Positions 1-6,469 of a stretch of DNA of 9,361 nucleotides are shown piece by piece. Source of the stretch: Methanomicrobiales archaeon (lineage in GTDB: Archaea; Halobacteriota; Methanomicrobia; Methanomicrobiales; JACTUA01). The stretch spans positions 1 to 9,361 of the forward strand of contig JAJRDF010000039.1 of NCBI GenBank assembly GCA_028678555.1, read 5' to 3'. The position numbers and the translations under genes were made by a program. The stretch's first letter is position 1. Every line of letters starts with the position of its first letter. The notes under the pieces were generated by a model. That model searched no databases. It was not told the origin of the DNA and saw only the letters and a program-made list of their open reading frames with translations.

Positions 1-287
1 ACAGCGTCGCCGTGGATAAACTCGACACGATCGGCGACTCCGAGTTCTTCAGCGCGGAGTTTCGCTTGCTCGGTGAACAACTGGCTCATGTCGATGCCGA
101 CGCCGATGATTCCGTGATCGCGTGCCCAGGTGCACAGCAGCTCGCCCGAACCGCTGCCGAGGTCGAGCACACGAGCCCCCGATTCCAGGCTTAACGCTGC
201 ACCGAGAGTGGCGAGATTTTCTGGTGTGAACGGGTTATGGATGCGGTGAGCACTTTCGGTAATAGTGAAGATACGTGGGATATCCAA
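1..287 (-). CDS. Class I SAM-dependent methyltransferase, N-terminal part (cut by window edge)
   Basis: This protein transfers a methyl group from S-adenosylmethionine to an unidentified substrate. The visible 95 residues include the Rossmann motif I LDLGSGSG at about residues 41-48, the acidic end of the second strand in GVGIDMS (D66), and the start of the next strand at about 87-94 (RVEFIHGD). The C-terminal half, which would carry substrate specificity, lies outside the window. I chose the TTG at 285-287 because it has AAAGGAG 8 bases upstream and gives the start MDIPRIFTITESAHRIHNP; an overlapping GTG is in another frame. The gene uses TTA and other A/T-ending codons more than its neighbours and has an AT-rich upstream region, which fits acquisition from elsewhere, perhaps bacteria (inference). 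The class is secure; the substrate is unknown. Confidence 0.85.
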   Translation of the reverse strand, partial: MDIPRIFTITESAHRIHNPFTPENLATLGAALSLESGARVLDLGSGSGELLCTWARDHGIIGVGIDMSQLFTEQAKLRAEELGVADRVEFIHGDA

Positions 288-321
288 TGCACGAACTCCT
301 TTTACTACGTTGTGTAATAAC

Positions 322-333
322 GGGAATATACCC
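322..333 (-). promoter_or_regulatory. Candidate TATA element for the methyltransferase gene
   Basis: On the minus strand this reads GGGTATATTCCC, about 35-46 bases upstream of the TTG start. Transcription starting about 25 bases downstream of it would leave a short leader containing the AAAGGAG site. A second AT-rich candidate, ATATTTAAACC, lies at about 357-367 and would give a longer leader. Position and composition are the only evidence. Confidence 0.3.
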
Positions 334-649
334 TTCGTGACTGTCGTAGATAATGGGTTTAAATATCACACCACAACCTCAACGTTTCGAGTTGTTGCTT
401 TGGTGTTCCGTAATTAAACCTGAACTCACACTCTTTCAAAAACAGTGGGAAAGAATCCGTATGGACTCATACATCCACCAGATGAGACCAGTGGAAAACG
501 ACCTCGGGGTATAAGTCTGATCGGATATCCATGCATTGCGGGTCGGCCCCCTCCCGGCCCCTCCCCCATGAGGATGGACCTCCTCGTCGTGGAATGACCC
601 TGTGGATCCTCCTGCGATGGCAGAACACCGGCGGGGGGTGCCACGCGGC

Positions 650-678
650 GGGGGCGGAGCCTCGGCGGAGCCCCCGAG
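650..678. repeat. GC-rich hairpin downstream of cca
   Basis: GGGGGC at 650-655 pairs with GCCCCC at 670-675. An alternative pairing is CTCGG at 661-665 with CCGAG at 674-678, so the two folds are mutually exclusive. The octamer GCGGAGCC also repeats with an 11-base period here. It lies about 110 bases beyond the cca stop and could take part in transcript ending, but no T-run follows on the minus strand. Confidence 0.3.
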
Positions 679-786
679 AGCGTCCCACCAGTATGCCGGG
701 GATCGAGGAAGCCGATGGGGGTATATCAAGGGAACTGGCCTCGGGGGTCGCGGCGGGGCTGAGAATGAATCATCATGCTTCCGCCT

Positions 787-2160
787 CTACCCGGGGGGCC
801 GCTGCCTGAGGAGGCGGGCGAGGGGGGAGGCCGGCTCGATGAAGCGGGTGAGGAACCCGGCCCACACCTCACGGTAGCAGTCCCCCCCCTCGCAGACCTC
901 CCAGCCCCCCTCCATCTCCCGCTTCACGTGCTTTCCCAGGCCAACGCCGAGGACTTCCGGCGAGCGGAGGAGGTCCGCGGCGAGCGTGTACTTCCGCGGC
1001 AGCTCCACGTGGTACCGCCCCTCCAGAATGAAAGGGCCGGAGAGCCGGTTGTCCTGATATTTCTCTGTGAACTTGCCTGCATTCTCCGGGTCCCAGAGCG
1101 GCGGGCCGGTGTGGCGCACGACCGGAGGCACGGTATCGACCAGCAGCTCGAAGAGCAGGAGGGATTGCGGATCCCCCATGAGCGTATCCCCCTGGTGGAC
1201 CACGAACCCGGCCCGGGTGAGGAGGCCGCAGAGGGCATCCAGGCTCCGTCTCAGCTGCGGAACCACGATATCCGGGATCAGGGGCGGTGTTGCGAAGGAG
1301 AGGGCGTAGAGGCGGGTTCCCCGCTCCTCCAGCCGGGCGATGAATGCCTCCCTGGTGAAGGGCTCCGTTACCGGCGGGAAGAAGAAATCAGCGGAGGGCT
1401 TCTTCCGGTAGCCCCGGCACCATTCCACAAACTCGGACATCCGGGTGAGGGAGAGGGCCGCTGCCACGTTCCGGGCAGGGTCCACGGGATCCACCACCCG
1501 GAGGGGTTCCTCGAAGGCCCTGCAGGCATGACCCGCGAGATCGATGCAGGTCCCCGGCCGCCACCCTGCGGCCGCTTCCACGACGGGGGAAAAACCGCCA
1601 TAGTGGAGTACCAGGAGCTCGCAGAGATATCCGCTGAAGCCCTCGGTCATCTGATCGGAGCCGTAGACTCCCGCGCCCTTGGCGAACTGCTTCAGGAGCA
1701 GCACGTCGTCCACGAGGGGGGAGATCCGGGTGGCGATGTACAGGGTGTGGAAGGGGGTCCGGTCCACGGCTGACTTGATGCTCGCGGCACTCTCCACGGC
1801 GAAGCAGGGGACCAGGTCCACGTCAAGGCCATCCACCGTGGCGCTGATGTACGGGTGTTCGGCATATTTCTCATGGTACGAGGAGGCGTGCTTCGCGGCC
1901 ACGCGGCGGGCAAGGCCGAGCCCCTGCTCCTCCAGCTCCTCGCGGGTGAGGGCGGGGGGAAAGAGCAGGAAGATATCCAGGTCCCGGTCGCCGGAGAGCC
2001 AGGTGGACCGTGCCACCGATCCCACCACCATGCCCCTGGCCGGGCCCTGCCCTTCGATGGCCGCGACAAGGCGCCGTGCCACGGTCTCCAGGTGTGCACG
2101 CTCCTCCTCCTTCGGCCGGATGCGGAAGAGGATCTCCTCCTCGCAGGGGAGCCGCTTCAC
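787..2160 (-). CDS. cca: CCA-adding enzyme (archaeal class I tRNA nucleotidyltransferase)
   Basis: This enzyme builds or repairs the 3'-terminal CCA of tRNAs from CTP and ATP without a nucleic-acid template, in the cytoplasm. The 457-residue length matches archaeal class I enzymes. The N-terminal nucleotidyltransferase core has GSVARSTW (47-54), then GDRDLDIF with metal-binding D60 and D62, and the third acidic residue in DVDLVPCF (D115). KSAVDRTPFH (129-138), K157 and Y166 followed by GFSGYLCELL (174-183) match the nucleotide-binding central region of the Archaeoglobus enzyme as I remember it. VVDPVDPARNVAAALS continues the family pattern, and the tail domain is complete. The GTG start overlaps the stop of thpR as GTGA and has GGAGGT 6 bases upstream. 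Both genes act on RNA 3' or 2',3' ends, a pairing common in archaea. Identification is secure. Confidence 0.97.
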   Translation of the reverse strand: MKRLPCEEEILFRIRPKEEERAHLETVARRLVAAIEGQGPARGMVVGSVARSTWLSGDRDLDIFLLFPPALTREELEEQGLGLARRVAAKHASSYHEKYAEHPYISATVDGLDVDLVPCFAVESAASIKSAVDRTPFHTLYIATRISPLVDDVLLLKQFAKGAGVYGSDQMTEGFSGYLCELLVLHYGGFSPVVEAAAGWRPGTCIDLAGHACRAFEEPLRVVDPVDPARNVAAALSLTRMSEFVEWCRGYRKKPSADFFFPPVTEPFTREAFIARLEERGTRLYALSFATPPLIPDIVVPQLRRSLDALCGLLTRAGFVVHQGDTLMGDPQSLLLFELLVDTVPPVVRHTGPPLWDPENAGKFTEKYQDNRLSGPFILEGRYHVELPRKYTLAADLLRSPEVLGVGLGKHVKREMEGGWEVCEGGDCYREVWAGFLTRFIEPASPLARLLRQRPPG

Positions 2161-2696
2161 CAGCGGACCTCCAGAATGTTCTCGTAGAGGGGGCCTCCGG
2201 GCGTGAGGGTGGATTTCTTGAAGGAGAAGCCGTTCACCGTGCAGGTGCCGAAGGTGGTCTGGGCCACCGCCCGGATCTGCGGGAGGAGGGAGGGATCGAA
2301 CCGCTTCACACGGGCGACGGTGACGTGGGGGGTGAAGGCACGGGGGTCCCGGGGGATACCCAGCGGGGCCAGCACCTCCTCCACCCGGTCATGGAGCCGG
2401 GCAGACTGGCCGGCATCCTGGACATTGCACCAGATGACCCGGGGGGTCCGGGGAGGATTGCCTGCAACCCCGTTCAGGGCCATGGGGAACGGGTAGGACC
2501 GGAGGGACCGGAGGGCTTCCCCGACGGATGCGAGCATGGACTCCTCCACCTCCCCCAGGAACTTCAGGGTCAGGTGGATGTTCCGGGGTTCCACGAGGGT
2601 CAGCCGGGCCGCGGACCGCTTCAGGATCTCCTGGCAGGGAGGGACCCGGTCCGTCACTTCCGGGGGGAGATCAATAGCAATAAAAGTCCTGACCAT
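2157..2696 (-). CDS. thpR: RNA 2',3'-cyclic phosphodiesterase (2H family, LigT/ThpR)
   Basis: Members of this family open 2',3'-cyclic phosphate ends of RNA to a 2'-phosphate and were first described as 2'-5' RNA ligases of tRNA halves. The 179-residue protein carries both HxT signatures of the 2H superfamily, HLTL at about residue 41 and HVTV at about residue 124, roughly 80 residues apart as usual. The opening VRTFIAIDLPPEV and the segment KFLGEV are also typical. The ATG at 2694-2696 is preferred; a TTG directly before it would add one residue. No strong Shine-Dalgarno site precedes it, so the message may be nearly leaderless. It is the first gene of a two-gene unit with cca, ending in a GTGA overlap. 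The family is secure; the in vivo substrate is not known. Confidence 0.93.
   Translation of the reverse strand: MVRTFIAIDLPPEVTDRVPPCQEILKRSAARLTLVEPRNIHLTLKFLGEVEESMLASVGEALRSLRSYPFPMALNGVAGNPPRTPRVIWCNVQDAGQSARLHDRVEEVLAPLGIPRDPRAFTPHVTVARVKRFDPSLLPQIRAVAQTTFGTCTVNGFSFKKSTLTPGGPLYENILEVRW
2167..2172 (-). promoter_or_regulatory. Shine-Dalgarno site for cca inside the end of thpR
   Basis: The minus strand reads GGAGGT, 6 bases before the GTG start of cca, within the last codons of thpR. It supports the GTG at 2158-2160 as start and coupled translation of the two genes. Confidence 0.6.
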
Positions 2697-2753
2697 CAAC
2701 AGTATGTGCGCATCCAGCTGCTAATAGTCATCGATTGCACAGGTGTGGTACCG
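2697..2753. promoter_or_regulatory. Divergent promoter region, thpR-cca versus redoxin
   Basis: Only 57 bases separate two divergent starts. For the minus strand, GACTATTAG at about 2722-2730 sits about 30 bases before the thpR ATG and could be its TATA element. For the plus strand, AATAAAAG at about 2679-2686, inside the first codons of thpR, is a possible TATA for the redoxin gene. AGGTG at 2741-2745 lies 8 bases before the TTG start and is a good ribosome-binding site. The promoter assignments are weak. Confidence 0.3.
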
Positions 2754-3017
2754 TTGAGTGACAGGCCCCTGATCCTCTATACGCTTGAAGACTGCCCGAA
2801 CTGCGAAATGCTCAAGGAGTACCTGAAAAAAAAAGGGATCCCGTTCACTGAGTGTGACATGTCCAGCGCCGAATCCCTGACCGACCTCCGGGTGAACGGG
2901 GTCTTTGTCATGGAAGCCCCCGTGCTCCGGGGCGGCGACACCTTCCTCACCTCAGACGATCTCTTCTCCCCCGACCACGAAAGGGTACAGGAAGGGGTGC
3001 TGGACCGGGTCCGCTGA
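2754..3017 (+). CDS. Glutaredoxin-like redoxin (NrdH type), probable electron donor to NrdD
   Basis: This small cytoplasmic thiol-disulfide carrier has 87 residues. It opens with the strand RPLILYT followed by the redox motif CPNC (C14, C17) and a helix, EMLKEYLKKKGIPF. The cis-proline loop is EAPVL (P56), and the C-terminal part SDDLFSPD resembles the last helix of glutaredoxins. A further cysteine is at C34 in TECDM. The TTG at 2754 is chosen for its AGGTG site 8 bases upstream; an in-frame GTG at 2745 would add three residues. Published work on Methanosarcina barkeri describes an NrdH-type redoxin feeding electrons to its class III ribonucleotide reductase, and the gene here sits just upstream of nrdD, so the same role is likely (inference from context). 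It appears to have its own promoter separate from nrdD. Confidence 0.8.
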   Translation: MSDRPLILYTLEDCPNCEMLKEYLKKKGIPFTECDMSSAESLTDLRVNGVFVMEAPVLRGGDTFLTSDDLFSPDHERVQEGVLDRVR

Positions 3018-3029
3018 CACGATCCCGCC

Positions 3030-3073
3030 CGTTCCGGTTCAGGCTGCCGGGGGGTGGAAATCGGCCCGGAACG
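3030..3073. repeat. Inverted repeat just after the redoxin gene
   Basis: CGTTCCGG (3030-3037) is perfectly complementary to CCGGAACG (3066-3073). GCCG (3046-3049) can also pair with CGGC (3062-3065), extending the stem after an 8-base bulge. It begins 13 bases after the redoxin stop and lies upstream of the nrdD TATA candidate. It could stabilise or end the redoxin transcript; no oligo-T follows directly. The rest of the gap up to nrdD holds the promoter. Confidence 0.35.
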
Positions 3074-3140
3074 TAGGTAAGTCCCCCGTTCTCGAAAAGA
3101 CCCCGGATCTGGGGGCCGGACCGGGCCTTATAAAGGCAGG

Positions 3141-3155
3141 AAAAGGTTTAAAAAG
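3141..3155 (+). promoter_or_regulatory. nrdD: BRE/TATA promoter of the nrdD operon
   Basis: AAAAGGTTTAAAAAG has a purine-rich BRE-like stretch followed by a TATA-like core, embedded in an AT-rich segment (3141-3212) that stands out from the GC-rich surroundings. Transcription would begin near 3175, leaving a leader of about 50 bases. A second TATA-like sequence, CTTATAAAGG, lies at 3128-3137. The 9-base repeat CGATAAACT/CGATAATCT at 3166-3183 is close to the expected start and could be a regulator site. No familiar NrdR box was recognised. Confidence 0.5.
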
Positions 3156-3224
3156 AATCCAAATGCGATAAACTCGATAATCTCAAATAGCAAGCCATTA
3201 ATAGTATGTAACAGGATTCAGCAG

Positions 3225-5444
3225 GTGACCCCTGTGGTTCGGCAGAAAAAAACGGTCACAACACCAGTTTTCCCGCAGCAGACAACGCTCGACGGCCGCT
3301 TCCTCTCCCCCCTCCCCAAAGTGCGTTCCTCGGACGGGCACATGGTGGAGTGGGACCGGGAGCGGATCGTGAAGCAGCTTGTCGAGGAGACAAAGCTCCT
3401 GGGAGTCTTCTACAGCCATGAATCGGCCACAGAGGAGCTGGCGCGGGAGATCGCCCGGGTGGTGGAGCAGCGGATCCTGAAGCTGGGTCTGGACACGCTC
3501 TCCGGCCCTCTGATCCGGGAGATCATGAACACGGTCCTCCTGGAGAAGGGCCTCATCGAGTACCGGAACGTCTGTACCCGGGTGGGGACGCCGGTCTACG
3601 ACGCGCACCAGATCGATGTAGGCAGGGGCTTTGAGGCCCACGAGAACGCCAACCTGCAGGAGAACGCCGAGACCTCCCACAAGAAGAAGGCTGACAAGAT
3701 CAGCAAGGAGCAGTACCTGCTCCAGCTGCCGCCGGAACTGGGGGATCACCACCTGGCCGGTGACCTGCACATCCATGACCTGGAGTACTTCGGCACCCGT
3801 CCGTTCTGCCAGGACTGGGATCTGCGGTACTTCCTCTATTACGGCCTCATGCCCGACGGGAACGGCACCAAGGCATCGGTGGCCGGTCCCGCGAAGCGGC
3901 CGGAGGTGGCCGTGCTCCATGCAGTGAAGGCGCTGGGATCGGCCCAGACGAACTTTGCCGGCGGCCAGGGCTACTACAACTTCCTCACCTTCCTCGCCCC
4001 CTTCTTCGAGGGGATGCCCTACGACGGGATCAAACAGCTGATGCAGATGTTTGTGTACGAGATGACCCAGATGATGGTGGCCCGGGGCGGCCAGCTGGTC
4101 TTCTCATCGGTGCAGCTCTCGCCCGGGGTCCCCACTCTCTGGAGGGACCGGCCTGTCGTGTACAAGGGCAGGATCTACGATGGGAAGCAGGCACCGCTCC
4201 GGACCTACGGCGAGTTTGAGCGGGAGGTCCGGCTCCTCTTCAAGGCCATGATGGAGGTGATGCTGGAAGGGGATGCCTGGGGCAAACCCTTCAACTTCCC
4301 GAAACCGGAGATCTCCATCGAGCCGGACTTCATGAAGGAGGACGAGGCCTTCAACCGGGCCCACCCCGACCTCCCGTCCTACCGGGACCTGTACCTCCTC
4401 ACCTTTGAGCTGGCCTCCAAGTTCGGGACGCCCTATTACGACAACCAGATGCCCAGGTACCGGGGGGCCGGGAAAGGGATCTCCTGCTACCAGTGCTGCG
4501 CCTACCAGTTTTCCACGGTGGCGGACAAGGACACCGACTTCGATGCCAAGCTGGACTTCACGGGGGGAAAACACTTCTCCATGGGGTCATGGCAGGTGGT
4601 CTCGGTGAACTGCCCCCGGGCGGCCTACCGGGCTGACCATGATGACGGCCGCCTTTTCGGCGAGCTGAAAAAACTGATGGACATCGCGGTGGAGGTCTTC
4701 AAGATCAAGCGCCGGTGGATGGACCTGATCCGGGCCAACAGCCGGATGCCCTTTGCCATGCAGCGCCCCAAGGACCCGATCACCGGTGAACGGGGGGCCA
4801 TTGCCGTGGACCTGGACGGGCTCGTGTATACGATCGGGATCGTGGGGGTGAACGAGATGGTCCAGCACCATGTGGGGACCCAGCTCCATGAATCGCCGGA
4901 AGCCTTCCGGCTGGCCATCCGGGCCATGACGGAGATGGAGCTCTATGCCCGGGAACTCTCCCAGAAGCATGGGATGACCATCGCCCTTGCCCGGACGCCG
5001 GCCGAGACCACCGGACAGCGGTTTGCCGTTGCCGACCTCCTGGACAAGGAATTCCGGGAGCATGCCAGCCGCGTCGTGAAGGGAGACCTGGAGCGGGCGC
5101 TGCAGGAGTGCGGCAGGACCCGTGACCTTCCCGTCTACTACACGAACGGCACCCATGTGGCGCCGTCTGCAAACATCCCCCTCACCCGCCGGATCGAGGT
5201 GGAGCATGTCTTCTTCCCCATCGTGGACGGGGGCAACATCTTCCACATCTGGATGGGGGAGGCACGGCCAGATCCCCGGGGTCTCATGGACATGGCCATG
5301 AACCTCTGCCGGAATACCCAGGTCGGCTACTTTGCCTTCACGAGGGACCTCACGGTCTGCCTGAAGCAGTTCCGGGACTACCACCCCTCGGTTGACACGA
5401 TCCAGAGCTGGATGGGCACCGCCGAGGGGCGAACGGCCGCGTGA
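3225..5444 (+). CDS. nrdD: Anaerobic ribonucleoside-triphosphate reductase (class III) large subunit, lacking the usual C-terminal radical segment
   Basis: Class III reductases make deoxynucleotides from ribonucleoside triphosphates without oxygen. In this 739-residue protein an ATP-cone regulatory domain spans about 33-125, followed by the ten-stranded barrel: HIHDLEYFGTRPFCQDWD with C195 as candidate thiyl-radical cysteine, GGQGYYNFLTFLAPFFEG (246-263), and GKGISCYQCCAYQF (417-429) with C421, C424 and C425 in the reductant-facing loop. The end is odd. After YFAFTRDLTVC (C712), which aligns with the stretch leading into the first zinc cysteine of other NrdDs, there are only 27 residues. They contain no CxxC pairs and no RVxGYL-like glycyl-radical motif. 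The GTG at 3225 has AGGA 8 bases upstream; an in-frame GTG at 3234 has a better AGGTGA site and may be the true start. Its stop overlaps the next gene as GTGA. NrdG is not in the window. Confidence 0.93.
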   Translation: MTPVVRQKKTVTTPVFPQQTTLDGRFLSPLPKVRSSDGHMVEWDRERIVKQLVEETKLLGVFYSHESATEELAREIARVVEQRILKLGLDTLSGPLIREIMNTVLLEKGLIEYRNVCTRVGTPVYDAHQIDVGRGFEAHENANLQENAETSHKKKADKISKEQYLLQLPPELGDHHLAGDLHIHDLEYFGTRPFCQDWDLRYFLYYGLMPDGNGTKASVAGPAKRPEVAVLHAVKALGSAQTNFAGGQGYYNFLTFLAPFFEGMPYDGIKQLMQMFVYEMTQMMVARGGQLVFSSVQLSPGVPTLWRDRPVVYKGRIYDGKQAPLRTYGEFEREVRLLFKAMMEVMLEGDAWGKPFNFPKPEISIEPDFMKEDEAFNRAHPDLPSYRDLYLLTFELASKFGTPYYDNQMPRYRGAGKGISCYQCCAYQFSTVADKDTDFDAKLDFTGGKHFSMGSWQVVSVNCPRAAYRADHDDGRLFGELKKLMDIAVEVFKIKRRWMDLIRANSRMPFAMQRPKDPITGERGAIAVDLDGLVYTIGIVGVNEMVQHHVGTQLHESPEAFRLAIRAMTEMELYARELSQKHGMTIALARTPAETTGQRFAVADLLDKEFREHASRVVKGDLERALQECGRTRDLPVYYTNGTHVAPSANIPLTRRIEVEHVFFPIVDGGNIFHIWMGEARPDPRGLMDMAMNLCRNTQVGYFAFTRDLTVCLKQFRDYHPSVDTIQSWMGTAEGRTAA

Positions 5445-6469
5445 CGCTTCTCGCCCTCGATATCGGGCGGGGCACGCAGGACATCCTGGTCTACGATCCC
5501 GCGATCCCCGTCGAAAACTGCGTGAAGATGGTCCTTCCTGCACCGTCAGTGGTGGTGGGGAAGCGGATCCGGAAGGCCCGGGCTGAGGGGAGACCCGTCC
5601 ACCTCACGGGAAGGAACATGGGGGGCGGGGAGAACGTCCGGGCAGTCTCCGAGCACCAGAGAGCCGGGCTTGCGGTCTCCGCAACGCGGGAAGCCGCAAG
5701 GACGATTCATGACAGCCTGGACCGGGTGAGGAACCTCGGCATCACGGTGACGGACAGCCCCCCGGCATCCGACGCCATCGGGATCCGTCTCTCGGACTGG
5801 ATGGGGGAGGAGATCAGGGATGCGCTCGCCCTCTTCGGCGTGTCGATGCCGGAGCAGGTTGCCTGCGCCGTCCAGGACCATGGCTTCTCCCCGGATGTCT
5901 CCAACCGGATCCACCGGTTCCGGGTCCTCAGGCACATGCTGGAGGACGGCGGGTGGCAGATCGATGCCCTGACACCGGATCCCCCGCTCCCCACCATGAC
6001 CCGGATGCAGGCCCTCCGGGAGCAGGTCCCGGGCGCTCTTGTCATTGACACCGGCCCGGCCGCCGTCATGGGTGCCCTCTGCGACCCGGTGGTCGCCAGG
6101 ATGGCGGGTGAGGGGATCACGCTCGTGAATGCCGGAAACGCCCACACCCTGGCCTTCACCCTCCAGGGCAGTGAGGTCTGCGGTTTTCTCGAACACCACA
6201 CCGCGTCCCTGGACAGGGATCACCTCGAGGGTCTCCTGGGGAAGCTCCGGGAGGGGACCCTCACGAACGATGAGGTCTTCCAGGAGGGTGGCCACGGTGC
6301 CGCCGTCCACAGGGCCATGGCGTCCCCCAGTGTGGCTGTCACAGGCCCCAACCGGTCCCGGGTTCTCCCGGACGCGTACCAGGCAGCCCCCTTCGGTGAT
6401 ATGATGCTCACCGGCTGCTTCGGCCTCGTACGGGCATGGCGGCGGAGACGGGGGGAGGTTTCCCCGTGA
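5441..6469 (+). CDS. DUF1786 family protein, actin/Hsp70-like ATPase signature
   Basis: This 342-residue protein resembles the archaeal/bacterial family DUF1786, which has been labelled a putative pyruvate formate-lyase activating enzyme. No radical-SAM CxxxCxxC motif is present; its five cysteines (C27, C142, C214, C247, C326) are scattered. Its N-terminus, LLALDIGRGTQDILVYD, fits the phosphate-1 motif of the ASKHA (actin, Hsp70, sugar kinase) fold with D7 and D14. VIDTGPAAVMGAL (201-213) and LVNAGNAHTLAF (228-239) look like the second lobe's phosphate-2 and adenosine-type motifs. Conserved-looking GRNMGGG lies at 57-63. The GTG start overlaps the nrdD stop (GTGA) and the stop overlaps the next GTG start, so it is the middle gene of a tightly coupled operon. 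An ATP-dependent role in assembling or activating NrdD is inferred from position only. Confidence 0.85.
   Translation: MTLLALDIGRGTQDILVYDPAIPVENCVKMVLPAPSVVVGKRIRKARAEGRPVHLTGRNMGGGENVRAVSEHQRAGLAVSATREAARTIHDSLDRVRNLGITVTDSPPASDAIGIRLSDWMGEEIRDALALFGVSMPEQVACAVQDHGFSPDVSNRIHRFRVLRHMLEDGGWQIDALTPDPPLPTMTRMQALREQVPGALVIDTGPAAVMGALCDPVVARMAGEGITLVNAGNAHTLAFTLQGSEVCGFLEHHTASLDRDHLEGLLGKLREGTLTNDEVFQEGGHGAAVHRAMASPSVAVTGPNRSRVLPDAYQAAPFGDMMLTGCFGLVRAWRRRRGEVSP
6454..6459 (+). promoter_or_regulatory. Shine-Dalgarno site that fixes the lipoprotein start
   Basis: GGAGGT lies 6 bases before the GTG at 6466-6468, inside the end of the DUF1786 gene. It favours this GTG over an in-frame ATG at 6436, which would add ten residues before the signal peptide. 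Confidence 0.65.

Larger units (their letters stand above)
288..786. other. Intergenic stretch without a convincing gene
   Basis: About 500 bases lie between the end of cca and the start of the methyltransferase, both on the minus strand. The part at 300-520 is AT-rich and holds the methyltransferase promoter candidates plus an imperfect dyad at 369-405 (CACCA/TGGTG outer arms, CAAC and GTTG inside). The part at 530-786 is rich in G and C runs, with a hairpin at 650-678. Short open frames exist on both strands (for example 436-729 minus and 531-809 plus), but they overlap one another, have low-complexity Pro/Arg/Gly composition, and resemble no family I know. No tRNA or obvious oligo-T terminator for cca was seen. 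Confidence 0.6.

Noticed and set aside
426..809. Small genes in the gap between the methyltransferase and cca
   Set aside because: Several overlapping short frames on both strands, none with a ribosome-binding site or recognisable protein pattern.
775..1773. Long open frame on the plus strand opposite cca
   Set aside because: It is a GC-driven antisense shadow of a secure gene, rich in Pro/Gly/Glu and without a recognisable domain.
2010..2753. Upstream extension of the redoxin reading frame to 2010
   Set aside because: The extension runs antisense through cca and thpR and has no redoxin-like sequence. The TTG at 2754 with its AGGTG site fits the domain start.
5322..5330. G701 in TQVGYFAF as the glycyl-radical residue
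   Set aside because: It precedes, rather than follows, the position of the first zinc cysteine in other NrdDs and lacks the R-V-x-G-Y context, so it looks like an ordinary barrel-end residue.
4587..5543. Long minus-strand frame opposite the end of nrdD
   Set aside because: Antisense shadow of a strongly conserved enzyme gene, with no family resemblance.
5441..6469. DUF1786 protein as a radical-SAM activase (NrdG)
   Set aside because: There is no CxxxCxxC motif, and its length and motifs fit an ASKHA-like fold instead.
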